Under the pieces are notes generated by a model. That model searched no databases, had not been told where the DNA came from, and worked only from the letters and a program-made list of their open reading frames with translations. A DNA stretch of 64,000 nucleotides from assembly GCA_001692895.1 (NCBI GenBank), contig KV748229.1, positions 1 through 64,000 of the forward strand, written 5' to 3'. The DNA comes from Cenococcum geophilum 1.58 (lineage: Eukaryota > Ascomycota > Dothideomycetes > Gloniales > Gloniaceae). This document shows positions 12,300-24,531 of this stretch, one piece after another. The translations under genes were made by a program, and so were the position numbers. Numbering within the stretch: the stretch's first letter is position 1; each line of letters begins with the position of its first letter.

Positions 12300-13560
12300 G
12301 ATAGCTCAAGACAAGATCTACGTTGTAACCCAGCCTATACCAGCCCCAGGAACTATTGGAACTCTGTACTTCATAGGACAGAACATATCACAGTTTATCG
12401 AGCAGTACGAACGACTATGCGCCCGATATCACGTCACGAGCAAGGAGAAGCACCAGGGCCTTCCGGAGTACTGCGATTACTAGATAGGGATGTGGCTTTA
12501 AAGCCTACCTAAGTTTATAATTGGTAACTAGACGGAGCTTATAAGAAGGCTTAGGACCGAATATTAAGCCAACGACTACTACCGATGTATAGAGACGAGA
12601 GACTTTGTGGAAGCTTTTGTTTAAATATCTACGGAACAGCCAGGCGACTTACGTCACTACGTGCAGGACTTTACTACTATCTTAGCTAAAGCGGTAGCCG
12701 TAGGAAACCTTACTAAGCAAGAGAAAGGGTGGTGGTTTATGCGAGGACTCCCTATCGAATTCCGCAGGCACGTAATGGAAATAACAGGAGCCGTAGCAGA
12801 CGAGCCTAGAACCCTTATTTTTAAAAGACTAAAGGAGGCCGTAGAGTTAAGGATAGTGGCTATAGAGGGCGCCAAGTAAATAGATGTCCTTCCGGAAAAA
12901 GACGCCCTAAATGTCCGGCTTATACAAGAGCTTCGGCAGTAAAGGGATGAGCTTAACCGCAGGAGAGAAGGAAGACTTTTTGACCTAGCTAGGCTAGGTG
13001 TATACGGAGGAGCCCTAATGCAGCAGCAGTCACCCTCTACCGTAGACAAGAAAATGGACGAAATGGTAAGCCAACTAAGGAGTCTAAAATTGACCAAGAC
13101 GGAGCTTGCGGTAGCTGCACGGTCGATGCCGCTCCTTAATCGAATACAAATAGACCCAAAGAAGCTTATAACGCTTTCAAATTAAGCCGCAGCTTAAGGC
13201 CCAGCGTAAGGATATGGCCTAGCACTAGGATACAAAGACTGGCAGAACAGTACCTGGGCTCCCTTTACTCCACAAGACTTTCAATATCCGCACGATTTTT
13301 AATATCCGCAAGACTCTCGATATCCGCAGGATTCTACTACCTTTGGACGGCCGCAACGGGACGCACTGGGTCAGCAAGGTACGCGAGGACAAGACTAGTG
13401 GACCTGTTCTAAATGCGGAGGAAGTCACCGTTTTACTAAGTACGAATATTAAGGGCTAAAGGATCTTATCCAGCGAGGATTCGTGTATATGGATTAAGGA
13501 AGACTAGTAGCGGGGACACGCGACCGACCTAGACCTGAACTTCCGTGGCTCGGCGATAAA
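12300..13560 (+). pseudogene. Element C Gag, RIP-degenerate
   Basis: Around 12,350-12,480 the plus strand reads as a Gag-like stretch (including GTLYFIGQNISQFIEQYERL), then a stop. An open stretch of 72 codons at 12,661-12,879 continues the same type of helical sequence. At 13,405-13,443 is a retroviral-type zinc knuckle, C-X2-C-X4-H, whose fourth ligand is Tyr (TAC) where Cys (TGC) is expected, a G-to-A change. Gag would form the virus-like particle and bind RNA. The reading frame is closed by TAG/TAA codons in several places, so this copy is inactive. The start codon cannot be fixed. Confidence 0.7.
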
Positions 13561-14330
13561 GAACGGCTAGAGGGTATCAAGGACTAGCTCCGTATATACT
13601 AAGGAACAGACCCAGATAGACCAAAGAGAGAACAGACGCAGCAACCGGCTTTCCATGACGGAGTAGTGCCGAAGAACAGTGACAAACTACGTACGAACTG
13701 GGAGGACTACTATCAAGCACGACCCGCAGACTCGGTAGTAACGCCTAGCCAGCAACGTCCGCAGACCCTTAGAGACAGCCGTATAACCAGGACAGCTGTT
13801 AAGCCGCAGGCTCCGCAGCAGGTGGCGCAGGCTCCGCCGCAGGAGAAGAATGTACGACCAGGAGACTACGTCTAGATTGGGTCACAGCCTGCGGATGAGA
13901 CAGCTGAAGCTAGGAAGAAGAATGAATCGTCTGATCCTTGGAGACGGTCTTGGAGACGGACGCTTGACCAGGTCAGCCATTGACCCGCAGCAGGCTCCGC
14001 AGGTGTGGAATGTTTGACTAGGGGACAGTCAAGTTCTAAGGTGGGGGAGGGGACGCAGGTGACGTATAAAAGATTTCTATTTATCTGCTTAATTACAGTA
14101 TTTCCTAAAGCCCGTTTTCTTGTTTACTTTCTTGATCGCAACGCGTTGAGACGCGTCAGTCGCGACGACCTACTGCTGTCAGCACAGCTCACCGCCTGTC
14201 GCCGAGCTAATAGCGATTTTCCATCCCGGGGATGGAAAATCCTGATTGGTCCATTCAGCAATAGAGCCGGCAGAACTCTACACCGCCCCTGGAAATGCGC
14301 CAGCTGCACGATGAGAACGGTACCGAGAGC
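13560..14330 (+). other. Element C interior with an inverted-repeat block
   Basis: After Gag the sequence stays open in short stretches (for example 13,666-13,875, rich in Gln, Pro and Ala) without a recognisable domain. A purine tract (GTGGGGGAGG near 14,040) and a TATA-like element (GTATAAAAG near 14,063) precede an inverted repeat at 14,214-14,242. The latter also occurs, inverted, at 694-721. The purine tract resembles that before the right LTR, so this could mark the edge of a further nested repeat. Confidence 0.4.
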
Positions 14331-16177
14331 CTCAATTGATTGCACGGATATAGAGCCGATTGTACGATGCAGAGCCAGACGCAGAGCTGCACGCAGAGCT
14401 GCACGCAGAGCCTTGATCAAATCGAGTGACTGCACAGAAGCCGCGACTGGTCGAGGAATCGGATCAAGCCTGAGCCTCGATGTCAGCACGTCGCCGTCAC
14501 TGAATCGAATCAGTCGAATGTCGTTAAATTGGAGCCTTCGACCGGGCCGACCTTGTTCCTTATTCGAACGACAGCTGATCGCAGTACGACTGCCACTGCC
14601 ATCCGAATTCAGTACTGCGCTAGCTGCACGACAAGGACGGACACTGCGGCAAGAACGGGACCCGTACAAAGGCAGCAGCATAATATTAAAAACAAGCAGC
14701 ATACGGAGAGACTAACAAAGATGCTCTGCAAGAGATCGTACATAGGGCACAGCTAACCACGATAAACCCAAGCTATCCTCATGCGACTAAAGACAGGACC
14801 GAGCCGTGTCTAGCTAAGCTAGTAAAGGACCTTATCAGGGGTTACAAGAGGAACAGGAATTAGACGTATAGGAGCCAGCACTTCTTAGAGATCGTCTTAA
14901 CGAAAGGACTGTATTATGGATAGAAGGGTAAGGGATATACGACGGAAGTAGTTATAATAGCCAAGAAGCTGCCACCGGATAACCTCAAAGATATAGAGGA
15001 CGGCTTAGGTGAAGGGCAGAAGCTAATAGAACAACAATAAGGGACTAAAAGTAGAAGGCAATTCTAAGGAAGGTTCTTAAGACGGAAGAAGATTAGGGCC
15101 TACAGTAGCAGCCGCAGAGCAGCTATAGAAGATATCCTAGAAAAGCGCCGGGCCTGTTATAGTGGTTTAAAGGAAGCTACTAATAGTGCTCGTAAAGGAG
15201 GAAGTCTTAAGACGGGTCTCTAGATTAGACGTCTGGTGGACACTAAGAGCCTTAATTGACTACGGATGCAGAGCCCCAATTGATTGACTATATAAATACA
15301 AAGCTTTAACAGAACGACTGCACAGCTAGAGTCTTAATTAATTGTCCGCAGATGCAGAGCCTACGGATGTAGAACCTAGGTCGTATGTATAGTAGAAGAT
15401 ACCTTGAGTTAAGCCAGAGCCTTAGTTAAATCTTAATTAATCGGACGCCGCCTTTACAGTCAAGTCGGATTAAATAGAGCCTTCGGTCGGGCCGACCTAA
15501 TACCCTATTTAAACGTCAGTTAATTATACGTTGTTACAGTTAAATTAAATTAGTTACCCGTCGCCGTTAGACGTCTTCAATTAGCAGTTAATAATTCTAC
15601 AGTAGCAGACAGATAGGCACTAGGCCTAATTAGGAAACCAGTACACGGCCAGAAGATTATCGGAAGCGCCGCCAATTAACGTTTTAGAGCCTCTGCAAGA
15701 GCTTCCCTCTTTAACCCCCCCTTAATCAATCAATTACCGCCCGTCTTAACGCCCGCGGACTAGTTAACTAGAACAATCTTTCCTGCAGATATAGATACGG
15801 AGCTTTACACGGAGTCTTATATAGAGCCTACGGATATGGAGCATATAGGTGCAGAGCCTTAATTGGACAACAGTACGGCGGCTTAACTAGACGCCTATAG
15901 ATGCGAAGCCTTAATTGAACGGCAGATGCGGAGCCTTGACTAATCGGACGTCTACACGGAAGCTTTGATCAACTATCTACGGATGTAAAGCCCCAGTCGT
16001 ACGTGCAGTAGAAGACACCTTGAGTCAAGCCAGGGCCTTATCAAATCTCGATTAGCTAAACGTCGTCTCCGCATTCAAATCAGGACAATCAGATCCTTTA
16101 ACCGGGCCGACTTTCTACCTTAATTGAACGACCGAACGATCAGTTGCAGCACGTCGTCGCTGATCAATTAGACAGTC
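14330..16177 (+). repeat. Diverged internal repeats of element C
   Basis: Three diverged copies of a unit of roughly 250-300 bp lie at about 14,330-14,600, 15,249-15,540 and 15,909-16,177. Each starts with several short GCAGAGCC/GGAGCCTTGA-type motifs and ends with a conserved CGGGCCGAC block followed by an AACGA..CAG motif. GCACGCAGAGCT is tandemly repeated at about 14,384-14,420. Between units, 14,696-15,040 reads as a mostly open plus-strand stretch with no recognised domain. A fourth relative with the same short motifs lies at 23,530-23,700, beyond the LINE. Confidence 0.5.
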
Positions 16178-16439
16178 GAAGAGGGACTTTACTCGGCTGG
16201 ATTTTCAACCTTATCTTTAAATAATACCCCCCTAACACGCAGTACCTAAGTTGAGAGAGGAAGATGGAGACGGTAGAGGCGGAAGGAGGTTTGACGCGTT
16301 AATCGCGTCGTGAACGCGCTAAGATAACCAAGGCCCTTAAAAACGATAGTTACGAGAGCAATACAAAAGACACGGTTTATGTGGCAGCAGTAGCCCCTAG
16401 TGCACCACGATTAAAGCGTATGGGGAAAAAACTACGCCC

Positions 16440-17600
16440 TAAGGATTAAATAGTGTTAACAAGAAACCGCGTAATGGCTAAAAAGAGAGCAGAGCAGCTG
16501 GCAATAACAGCCACTATAGCAAACTAATTAACAACTAAGAAAACAAATATAACAACAAACATGCAGATTAAGGTGCTAACTAACCTAGTTATGTCACTAC
16601 TAGGGGCGTTAGAGGAGTAGAAAGAGGCATAAGTAAATTAAATTAAAGTTATTACCGAAATGTTTACAGAGTAGATTGACGCGATTAGAGCAGAGGTTAC
16701 GGAAAAAATAGAGGTAATCTAAACCTAATTGTCCAACATTCAAGCACCACTGAGCGCGGCCCCGTCGTACGCGGATATTGCCTGTATGCCGCCAAGCAGT
16801 TAACCAAGCAACTTAACATCCTTCCCCTTAAGAAATACTATACCATTAACTATTACCGACATACTGTACTATATAGTTAATATATTTAGAGTTAAAGAGG
16901 AAAATAAGAACGAAGCACAACTGGGGGTAATTAGGTAAGCAATTAAAAATGGTATACGCACTACGGAAGGCCACAAGAGCTGGCGCTATGCAGCAGTAAT
17001 TAAAGACCCTAGGAACCCTATACGCATTAGGATAACTTGTAGGAATAAAGCTGAGCTCTAATGTATAAAAGAAGCGGCTTAGAAGACCTTAGCACCTAGT
17101 GTTTGGGTACTGCGAGACCAGCTCTACCTAGTAAAAATTAACAACGCCAATTAAACAGCAGTTCTTAATTAGGAAGGAAAAATTCGAGATAAAGTAGTAG
17201 AGGTGCTAGGAAAAGAGAACAATATATATATAGCCCAGATAGGGTAGCTTAGTAAAAAAGACATAGGAAAGGCATATAGATTAATGGTAGTATACGTTAC
17301 TAAAAGCAGTGAGGCAGCACGGTTGCTGTAGGACCAATACTTTTACATCGTAGGGGAATTAGCCTATGTTAGAACCTATAAACCTAAAAGCGGCCTAACG
17401 TAATGCTACTGGTGTTAGACACTAGGACATAAAGCATTTATATATATAAGACCGCAAGTATATACTAAATGCGCTTAAAAAGGACATTATTATAACAACT
17501 GTTAAGGATAAATCCCAAAATGTATACCATACGGAGGACTATATAAATCGTTTAGTAAAAATTATTAAGTGCTTTACCCTTCCCGCTATATATAAGACAC
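16440..17600 (+). pseudogene. LINE1 ORF1 (Gag-like), RIP-degenerate
   Basis: The plus-strand translation has many stops. A cysteine-rich part at about 17,400-17,510 contains zinc-knuckle pieces (CYWC..LGHKAF, then KCA-KGHYYNNC). In Tad1/I-type LINEs, ORF1 encodes an RNA-binding protein with such knuckles. A potential start, ATGCAGATTAAG, lies at 16,561, but degeneration prevents a firm choice. Confidence 0.6.
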
Positions 17601-20600
17601 TTTAGGTACTTTAACTAAATATCCGAAAGCAGAGCATAGTATAGTAGAGCCTAATAAACAATAAACAACTAAAAGATTTTGGAGTATTAGCAATATTAGA
17701 GCTATACGTATAGAAAACGGACGATATGGTTATAACAGTCCCTATAGGACACTTAAATTGGACTAAGGTAATACCCTTGGTCTAGCGTAAAGAGAGGTGG
17801 GCGGTATAAAGCATGCTTTAGATTTAAAAAGATATTAAGGCTGAATAGGTGCCAGTACAATCGGCAGACCTTACCGCGGCGGTGCTGCGCCTTCCCAACT
17901 GATTAGTACTGGTAGTGTCGGTATACGTTAAGGGAAAGAATATAGAAGCACTATAGGATATAACTGATAAACTATACTAACTAATCTAGGAAATATAGAA
18001 TAAGATAGGTATATGAACCGATATAATACTTATAGGAGACTTTAATCGGCATGACTAGCTATAGGGAGAAAATAACGTCTCGCTAGCAAGACAGGGAGAA
18101 GTTAACCCGATTATTAATCTTATGGGAGATTACTCCCTGCGTAGCCTGCTGCCTAGGGGTATAAAAATATGGCAAAATAGTGGCCGCGAGTTAATAATTA
18201 ACCTGATCCTAGCGTTAGACGAGCTAGTATCTATAATGGTAAAGTATATAGTATATGGGACAGAATACGGATCTAATTATAGGGTAATTAAGACGATATT
18301 TAATATTACGGTCCCTAAACGCGCTATAGAATAAAGAATGCTCTTTAAGAACGCACTATAGAATGAAATTAGGAATAGGATTACTACCGCCCTCTATATT
18401 ATCCTAGTAGGCGGTAGAGTGTAGTAGCAAACAGACCGGCTTATAGACGTAGTGCTAGAGGTAGTCTATGTATTAACTCTAAAAGCTAGACCTTTACTAT
18501 ATATAAAAAGGTGGTGGATAATAGACCTTATAAAGCTCTGCTGGGTATATACCCACTAGAGGAACCGGGTAAAGAACTAACGCTAAGCGGGCCAAATATT
18601 ACTAGAACTAGAGTAATAAGTAAAGGAGGCCTCTAAGGAATACCACGATGCAATACGGAAACAGAAAAGGATATATTAGAATGACTTCCTGGCCGATAAC
18701 GTAAATATTTAGTAAGTAGTAAAATACCTTAACCTAAGTGGTAACTCAGCGTTTAATAAGATACCACCGTTAGTAAGGATAAATAGATCCACTATAGAAG
18801 GTAAAGATAAGCAAGCAGCGGAGCTGTTAACTACGTTCTTTCCCCCACTACTAACAGGAATAGAGGATGAGGGCCCGCGGCCTTAACGAACGCTAATACT
18901 AATACCGCGTCTTATAATGGAAGAGGTGGAACGGAAGATGTTTGCGGTAAAGCTATAGAAAGCGCCAGGGGATAATGGCCTACTAGCGATAGTGTGGAGG
19001 CAGATATAGCCGGAAATAAAAGATAGGGTCCTGCTCCTTTTTTAGACCTTACTAGATAAGGGCGACCTTCCTTACTAATAAAGAAATGCTAAGATTATAC
19101 TACTTAAGAAGCTAAATAAAGGAGACTATATAAAAGCAAGGGTATAGAGGCCTATCTCTCTGCTATCTACGCTAGGTAAGGTGCTAGAGTTTATAGTTGC
19201 TAAGAGAATATTGCACGCAATAGAGACCTTTAGACTACTGCCTATAAATTACTTTAGGGTAAGAAAGAAGCGCTCTACTAAATAGGCGCTGCTACTACTA
19301 TAAGAACATATCTACAACGCGTAGAGGGCTAAGAAGGTGCTTAGCCTTATTAGCTTTAACGTAAAGGGTGTATATAATGGAGTATATAAAGAGAGGCTAT
19401 TATAAAGGCTTATAGCAAGAGGTATACCGCTAGTGCTAGTGCGGTAGATTAATGCATTCTACTCTAATTAGACGGCGACTATCTTGGTTAACGGCCATAC
19501 CTCTAACTAGCAACAGTTATTATAAGTAGGACTACTGTAAGGATCGCCGCTCTTACTAATACTGTTTCTCTTTTTTAACGCTGACCTAGTTTAATACCGG
19601 CTTAATATAAATGGAGGCTTAATGGCGTTTGTGGACGACTATAATATATAGGTTATAGGACTATCGGCAGTAGTAAACTGCGAAGGTATTTAGGCTATTA
19701 TTAATAGAGTAATAAACTGGGAGAAACGAAGCGGCGCAACATTTAAAGGTAAAAAAACCATATTAGTGCACTTTATAAGAAACGCGGACCAGACTAATAC
19801 TACCCTATTTATAATTAAAGGAAAAACAGTTATACTAGGGCATATAGCTAAGATCCTAGGGGTAATTATGGATGCGGAGCTTTGGTATAAGCAATATATT
19901 GTAAAAGCAGCCACTAAGGGCCTTATCGCAGTTATGGCACTAAAGAGACTTCGGATAGTATCCCCTTCGATTATAAGACAGCTATTTAGGGCAACGGTAG
20001 CGCCAGTGGTGGACTACGCCTTAAATATCTGGATGTATGCCTGCGGGGGTTCCGCTATAGCCATAATGAATAGGGTGTAAAGAATTGGAGCGCAGGCAAT
20101 TACAGGAACTTTCTGTATAGTAGCTATAGTTATTAGGGAGGCCGAAGTAAGTATACAGTTAGTACGCGAGCGGCACTTGGAGAGGGCCACTAAGCTATAG
20201 GTCGACCTCCGCATGCTGTATAAGATAAACCCACTATTAAGGCTCCGCATGAAGGTACTCTAAAGGTTTACGTCCCCACTGTAGAAGATAGCCTATATAC
20301 ACCGATATACACTAACAGATAAGATGGAGGTTATTTAACCCTATATGGTACCACCATAGGAAGACTAACTGCCTATAAGTATTAACCTAGATAAAGATAA
20401 GGCAACTAAAATAGCTAACTCTACTTAAGGGATACAGATCGCAACGAGCTCGTCTGGGAGGAGAGGTATAGTAGGGATAAGAGGTGTTGTCCGTAACACC
20501 CTTAGTAATGCGCCAAATAGGGAAGCGGTTATATACTTAATTATACTAGAACCTAAAGCAGAATAGAACCTATACGCGGCTAAACTAGCGGCAATATTAA

Positions 20601-21223
20601 TGGCGATAAAATGCTTACTGCTGGATCTATAGGGGAAACAGATTACTATATTTACTAGTAATTAGGCAGCACTACTAGCACTTAGCTAACCTAAGTAACA
20701 GTCTAGCTAAATGAGTATTACATAGATCTATAATACAGTCCGCACGCTAAGGTAAAAAAGTAACCGCTTTCTTATTATATGGGTCCTATAAGGGGAGTTT
20801 AAACTAGGTAAGAAGGTAAAAGAAGTAGTATAGCAAGCCACTATATAAGGACGCCTACCGCGAGGACAACAATACTAGGCTAAGGCTATAATAATAAATA
20901 CCGCAAAAACAAAACAGTGGGGTAGAAAAACACTGCCGGAAGGAGTAGGAAGGTACTTAAGAAAAATAGATATAGCGCTACCAGGTAAATATACCCGTAG
21001 GCTATATAACTCCCTTAAATAAGAAGAGGTAAATGTGTTGGCCTAGTTACGGACAGGAATAATATAACTTAATAGGTATCTGCACCGCATCGGAGCGGCA
21101 GAATTAGATTAATGTGATTACGGACAGGCAAGAGAAACAATTAAATACTTCCTCTTTAGGTGTATAAAATGGATAATATATTGAGAGCAAATGCTGTAGC
21201 AAACAGACACAAAAAGAGGTAGC

Positions 21224-22991
21224 TGTTCTGCCCCATACTGGCTCGAGCCTCGTTCCGGAAAATTCCTGCGTCATACCGGAACAAATCGTCTTTAAAAAGG
21301 AACGATTCGTGTATCGGTTTTACCGTCTTAATTCCGGAACAATTGCTTCATTCCGGAAAAGATCTTTAAAAGATTAGGCCAATTATAAGGTGGTACAGCA
21401 GCGCATGGCTATGCACGAATCGTGAAGCTCTTTGACATATATTATACTAATAACTTCGGTTTTCTTCCCCTCTTAATCTAATTGGTAAATCGTTATCGCA
21501 TAACGTCCAAAACAGCCTTAAATTACCCCAACCATGCGTATACGACGTCGCCAAAACGGCTAGTTGATAAGCCTAAGTTTGGTGGTTTGTTTGTATTTTA
21601 TACCTAAGTGCAAGGCATTTCTCGTGAAACCTCCTGAGGTGTTAATTTTCTTGTTGCAATTACCCGATTAGACTAGCGCAGGGGCTCCGAAAGTCGAACT
21701 TCGACGTCTATTAAATTTTCTCATTCGTCCTTCCTTATTTACTGCCTCTACGTATAACTCAATTATATCCTTAACGAGATGCACGTCTTATCTGTAAGTT
21801 CTAAATATATATTAACTTAATTGCCAGCTTGAATCTGACACCAGCAACAGCAATATCAACCTCCGCGATAACCTCCGCGACAACCTCCGCGACAACCTCC
21901 GCGACAACCTCCGCAACAACTCCGCGACAACCTCCGCGACAACCTCCGCGATCACCTCCGCGACCACCTCCGCACCTAATGCGATTGCCTCTCCTTCTAC
22001 TGCAGACGACTCCTATAACGTTTCTCACGCTATTTCTGCTTTTTCAGTTATAGTAAAGCCTGCATTTACTAAGTATCTGGAAGAAACCAGAGTTAACTAG
22101 CCTGTAAGAGGCCATAGAAGGCTTACTAGTACTTAGCTAAGCGCTTAATTAAAGTAAGCCTAACAGGAGACCTTATCGCAAAGTCCTATACTGCCTTAAT
22201 TAACAATAGCAAATAGAGAAGGCAATTAATTAAGCCTACTATAAAGGCTGCGTAAGACGAAGGAAAGGAAGACCATAAAGTGAGTAAGGTTAGCGACTAG
22301 GAGAAATCTAAATCGTAATCGCGCTAAACCTAAATAGGCAATTAGTCTATGGCTGGTAGAACCTCGGAGGGCCCGGTTTTTAAGAGATCTTAGTAAGATT
22401 GGAGCTTTGCAAGATTTTTAATTTTTAGTGTTGGGGAACGCAATCAATCACCCCCTACCTAACTAGCTTCCACTACTTGTAGGCTGTATCTATAACGCGG
22501 AAAAGCCTTTAAATATACTTATTAATCGCAGCGTAATCTGGTTTAGATGGAATTTGATAATATTATAGTAGTTAGAGGGGGGTAGTAAAATTTAATCCCT
22601 AGAGCCTTATAAAATCTCATTAGAAAATTAAGATTTTATATTTTTATCCTAAATATACTCCACTAGATAATAAATTATAATATTAAGGATATATTATTAC
22701 TTATTTTACGCCTAAAATTAATAAGATTATATATTAATCATTATTTATAACCATTGACTACACAGTACTTCCTAAATCTGCTTATAGAAATGGCCAAAAT
22801 CTAATAAAAAGCTCCACTAAAAGCTTTATATAGCTTCAAATATAGTATCAAATCTTTTCCGGAATGACGCAATTGTTCCGGAATCAAGACGATAAAACCG
22901 ATACACGATTTGTTCCTTTTTGAAGACGATCTATTCCGGTATAAAGCAGAAATTTTCCGGAACGAGCCGTGTGCCGATATGGGGCAGAACA
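21224..22991. mobile_element. TIR element with ~140-bp terminal inverted repeats
   Basis: The ends, TGTTCTGCCCCATA and its complement, extend into imperfect inverted repeats of about 140-150 bp (21,224 to about 21,372 and about 22,850-22,991) containing repeated TTCCGGAA motifs. The target duplication is GTAGC (21,219-21,223 and 22,992-22,996); the host LINE ORF2 has a single GTAGC at this point. No transposase is recognisable between the repeats. The interior has a 12-bp minisatellite and RIP-like AT-rich DNA. TG..CA ends with a 5-bp duplication do not fit the hAT (8 bp), Mutator (9-11 bp) or mariner (TA) rules, so the superfamily is open. Confidence 0.85.
21859..21976 (+). repeat. 12-bp minisatellite (CCTCCGCGACAA)n
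   Basis: About nine to ten copies of CCTCCGCGACAA with a few substitutions and one short unit. It opens reading frames on both strands by chance of its 12-bp period. It lies in the interior of the long-TIR element. Confidence 0.9.
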
Positions 22992-23140
22992 GTAGCTTAT
23001 CCTTCTATCTTAGGGGGAAGGCGCTAACTAACCCTAGACAGTAGATACTAAACATGGACGCGGTCCGAGCGACAGTAAAATATACAATAGCCACTAGACG
23101 ACTTAAGGCAGAACCGGATTAATAACCCGTCCACCATAGT

Positions 23141-23162
23141 TAGAAACCCCCCCCCCCCCTCC
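23141..23162 (+). repeat. Poly-C tract in LINE1 3' region
   Basis: A run of about 14 C residues followed by T and more C, in the last part of LINE1 ORF2 or its 3' UTR. Length is likely to vary or be misassembled. Confidence 0.7.
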
Positions 23163-23464
23163 CTTTACGCTTTAACCAACCTATACCACGCACCCTTGTG
23201 CCACCAGCAGATCCCGCTTTAATTACTAAAGATAGAACACTAAACACTTAGAGGAACGGCCCCCCAAGACTACCTGCTACTAACCACCCACGAGATCTCG
23301 TAAAATAAGACATAAGTAATACTAGGGTGTATTAAATAAGGCATATATATAGGCTTGTACGAGAATATGGCGAAGACCAAAGGAAATGAAATTATGTAAT
23401 ATAGTACTAGTGCCCTTTAGGCTTAGTGCCTCCGGGCGGAATAAACTTCATCAATTAGACAGTC

Positions 23465-24531
23465 TTCGGCCAGCAGTCAAAGCAGGCATACAGGCACGCA
23501 CGTAGGCACGCACGTAGACACGGACGTAGAATATGCAATGCAGAGCTATTGATGCACGGCCAGGTGCACAGCTAGACGCACAGCTAGACGCATAGCTAGA
23601 TACAGGGCCTAATACAAAGCCACGGGCAGAGCCTTGACTGAGAAGCTGTGTACGATGCAGACCGATGTAGAGCCAGATGCAGAGTTTTGATATCAAATGA
23701 CTAACTAAACGATCAAATCAATCCAGAGCCTCTGCTACCTTAATCTACTGCCCTGCCGCCACCGCTGCTGCCGCCACTATTCCGTCCAGCTATTTCGTCC
23801 TTGCTGTCTCGACCGACTGCTCCGTCTCTACTGTTCTAGATCTGTACCGCTGCTGGATCTGTTATACCGTCCAACTGTTCCGGCCGACCTGTTCTAGGCC
23901 TAATGCTGTTTTGACTGTTCTATTGCTGCTCTCCCGACCGCCACACCCTACCGTTTCGATCGCCCCGCCGCCGCTGTTCCGACTAGCCGCCTCCGACCGA
24001 CTGCTATCGACCACTGCCATTGACCGTTCTGTCACTGCTGCTACTGCTGCTACTGCTACTGCTGTATTAACCGACTGCTATCGACCGTCTGCCGCTACCG
24101 AGATTTCTGCTACTAAAAGTTCTGCCGCCGAATGTCCTGCTACTTACTAACTGTTACCGAGTTCTCCTACCGAGTGTTCTACCGCCGACTGTTCTATCTT
24201 ATTTTACCGCGCTACCTGTCTGCTTTTATTACTATTTATAACACTGTTACTGTTACTGCCGTTGCTGCTCTTACTGCTGCCGTTATTTCTGGTTTACTGC
24301 TGTCCTAGTTGCTACTAGTAGGAAGATCGGATATTAGCTATGGGTAACGGAAGGACACCGTAGAACAGTTTTATAGGAAGGCTGAGGATATAGTTACCCG
24401 CGTTCGTTTAGGGATATGCTTTCCTTTGTCTATTCTGCTTTTACTATACTCTCGTTTTGCTATTCTTTTATATTGTAGAACGTTAGGGGACAACGTTCTT
24501 AGTGGGGGAGGTATGTGGTGGTGTAGATTGG
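23465..24531 (+). other. Element C 3' interior, low-complexity
   Basis: After the LINE the DNA continues element C. The part 23,480-23,700 has GCACGTAG/GCACAGCTAGAC/GCAGAGCC-type short repeats. The part 23,750-24,240 is pyrimidine-rich with many CTG/CCG/CTA trinucleotides (Leu/Thr/Ala/Ser-rich in any frame). A GTGGGGGAGG polypurine-like tract precedes the right LTR. No pol domain is visible. Confidence 0.6.

Larger units (their letters stand above)
17620..23160 (+). pseudogene. LINE1 ORF2 (endonuclease, RT, RNase H), RIP-degenerate
   Basis: The endonuclease shows GDFN at 18,035-18,046. The reverse transcriptase shows GSPLLPILFLFFNADLV near 19,548-19,600 and an intact FVDDY box at about 19,628-19,642. 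A conserved post-RT block (VAPVVDYALNIW) lies near 20,000. The RNase H segment at about 20,450-20,900 has its Glu read as Lys (AAKLAAI) and an Asp read as Asn (TIFTSN), both G-to-A. The frame is interrupted by an inserted element at 21,224-22,991, after which the C-terminal part continues (MDAVRATVKYTIATRRL near 23,054-23,105). Many stop codons make it inactive despite the preserved RT aspartates. Confidence 0.85.
16178..23449 (+). mobile_element. LINE1: Tad1-like non-LTR retrotransposon
   Basis: A perfect 15-bp target duplication, ATCAATTAGACAGTC, lies at 16,163-16,177 and 23,450-23,464. The plus-strand content is ORF1 with a CCHC-like knuckle, then ORF2 with an AP endonuclease, reverse transcriptase and RNase H. 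Removing the insert at 21,224-22,991 restores the end of ORF2 in frame (KRGSLSFYL across the junction). There is no poly-A; the 3' end is GGAATAAACTTC. It is inserted in the last internal repeat of element C. Confidence 0.92.

Noticed and set aside
12657..13097. 146-codon minus-strand frame
   Set aside because: Antisense to the Gag of element C, which has recognisable features on the plus strand.
14005..14715. 236-codon plus-strand and 192-codon minus-strand frames
   Set aside because: Arg/Ala/Ser-rich, overlapping, no domain; they lie in the internal repeats of element C and do not continue Gag.
21801..22053. Overlapping frames on both strands, Gly/Arg-rich and Pro/Thr-rich
   Set aside because: By-product of the 12-bp CCTCCGCGACAA array inside the long-TIR element.
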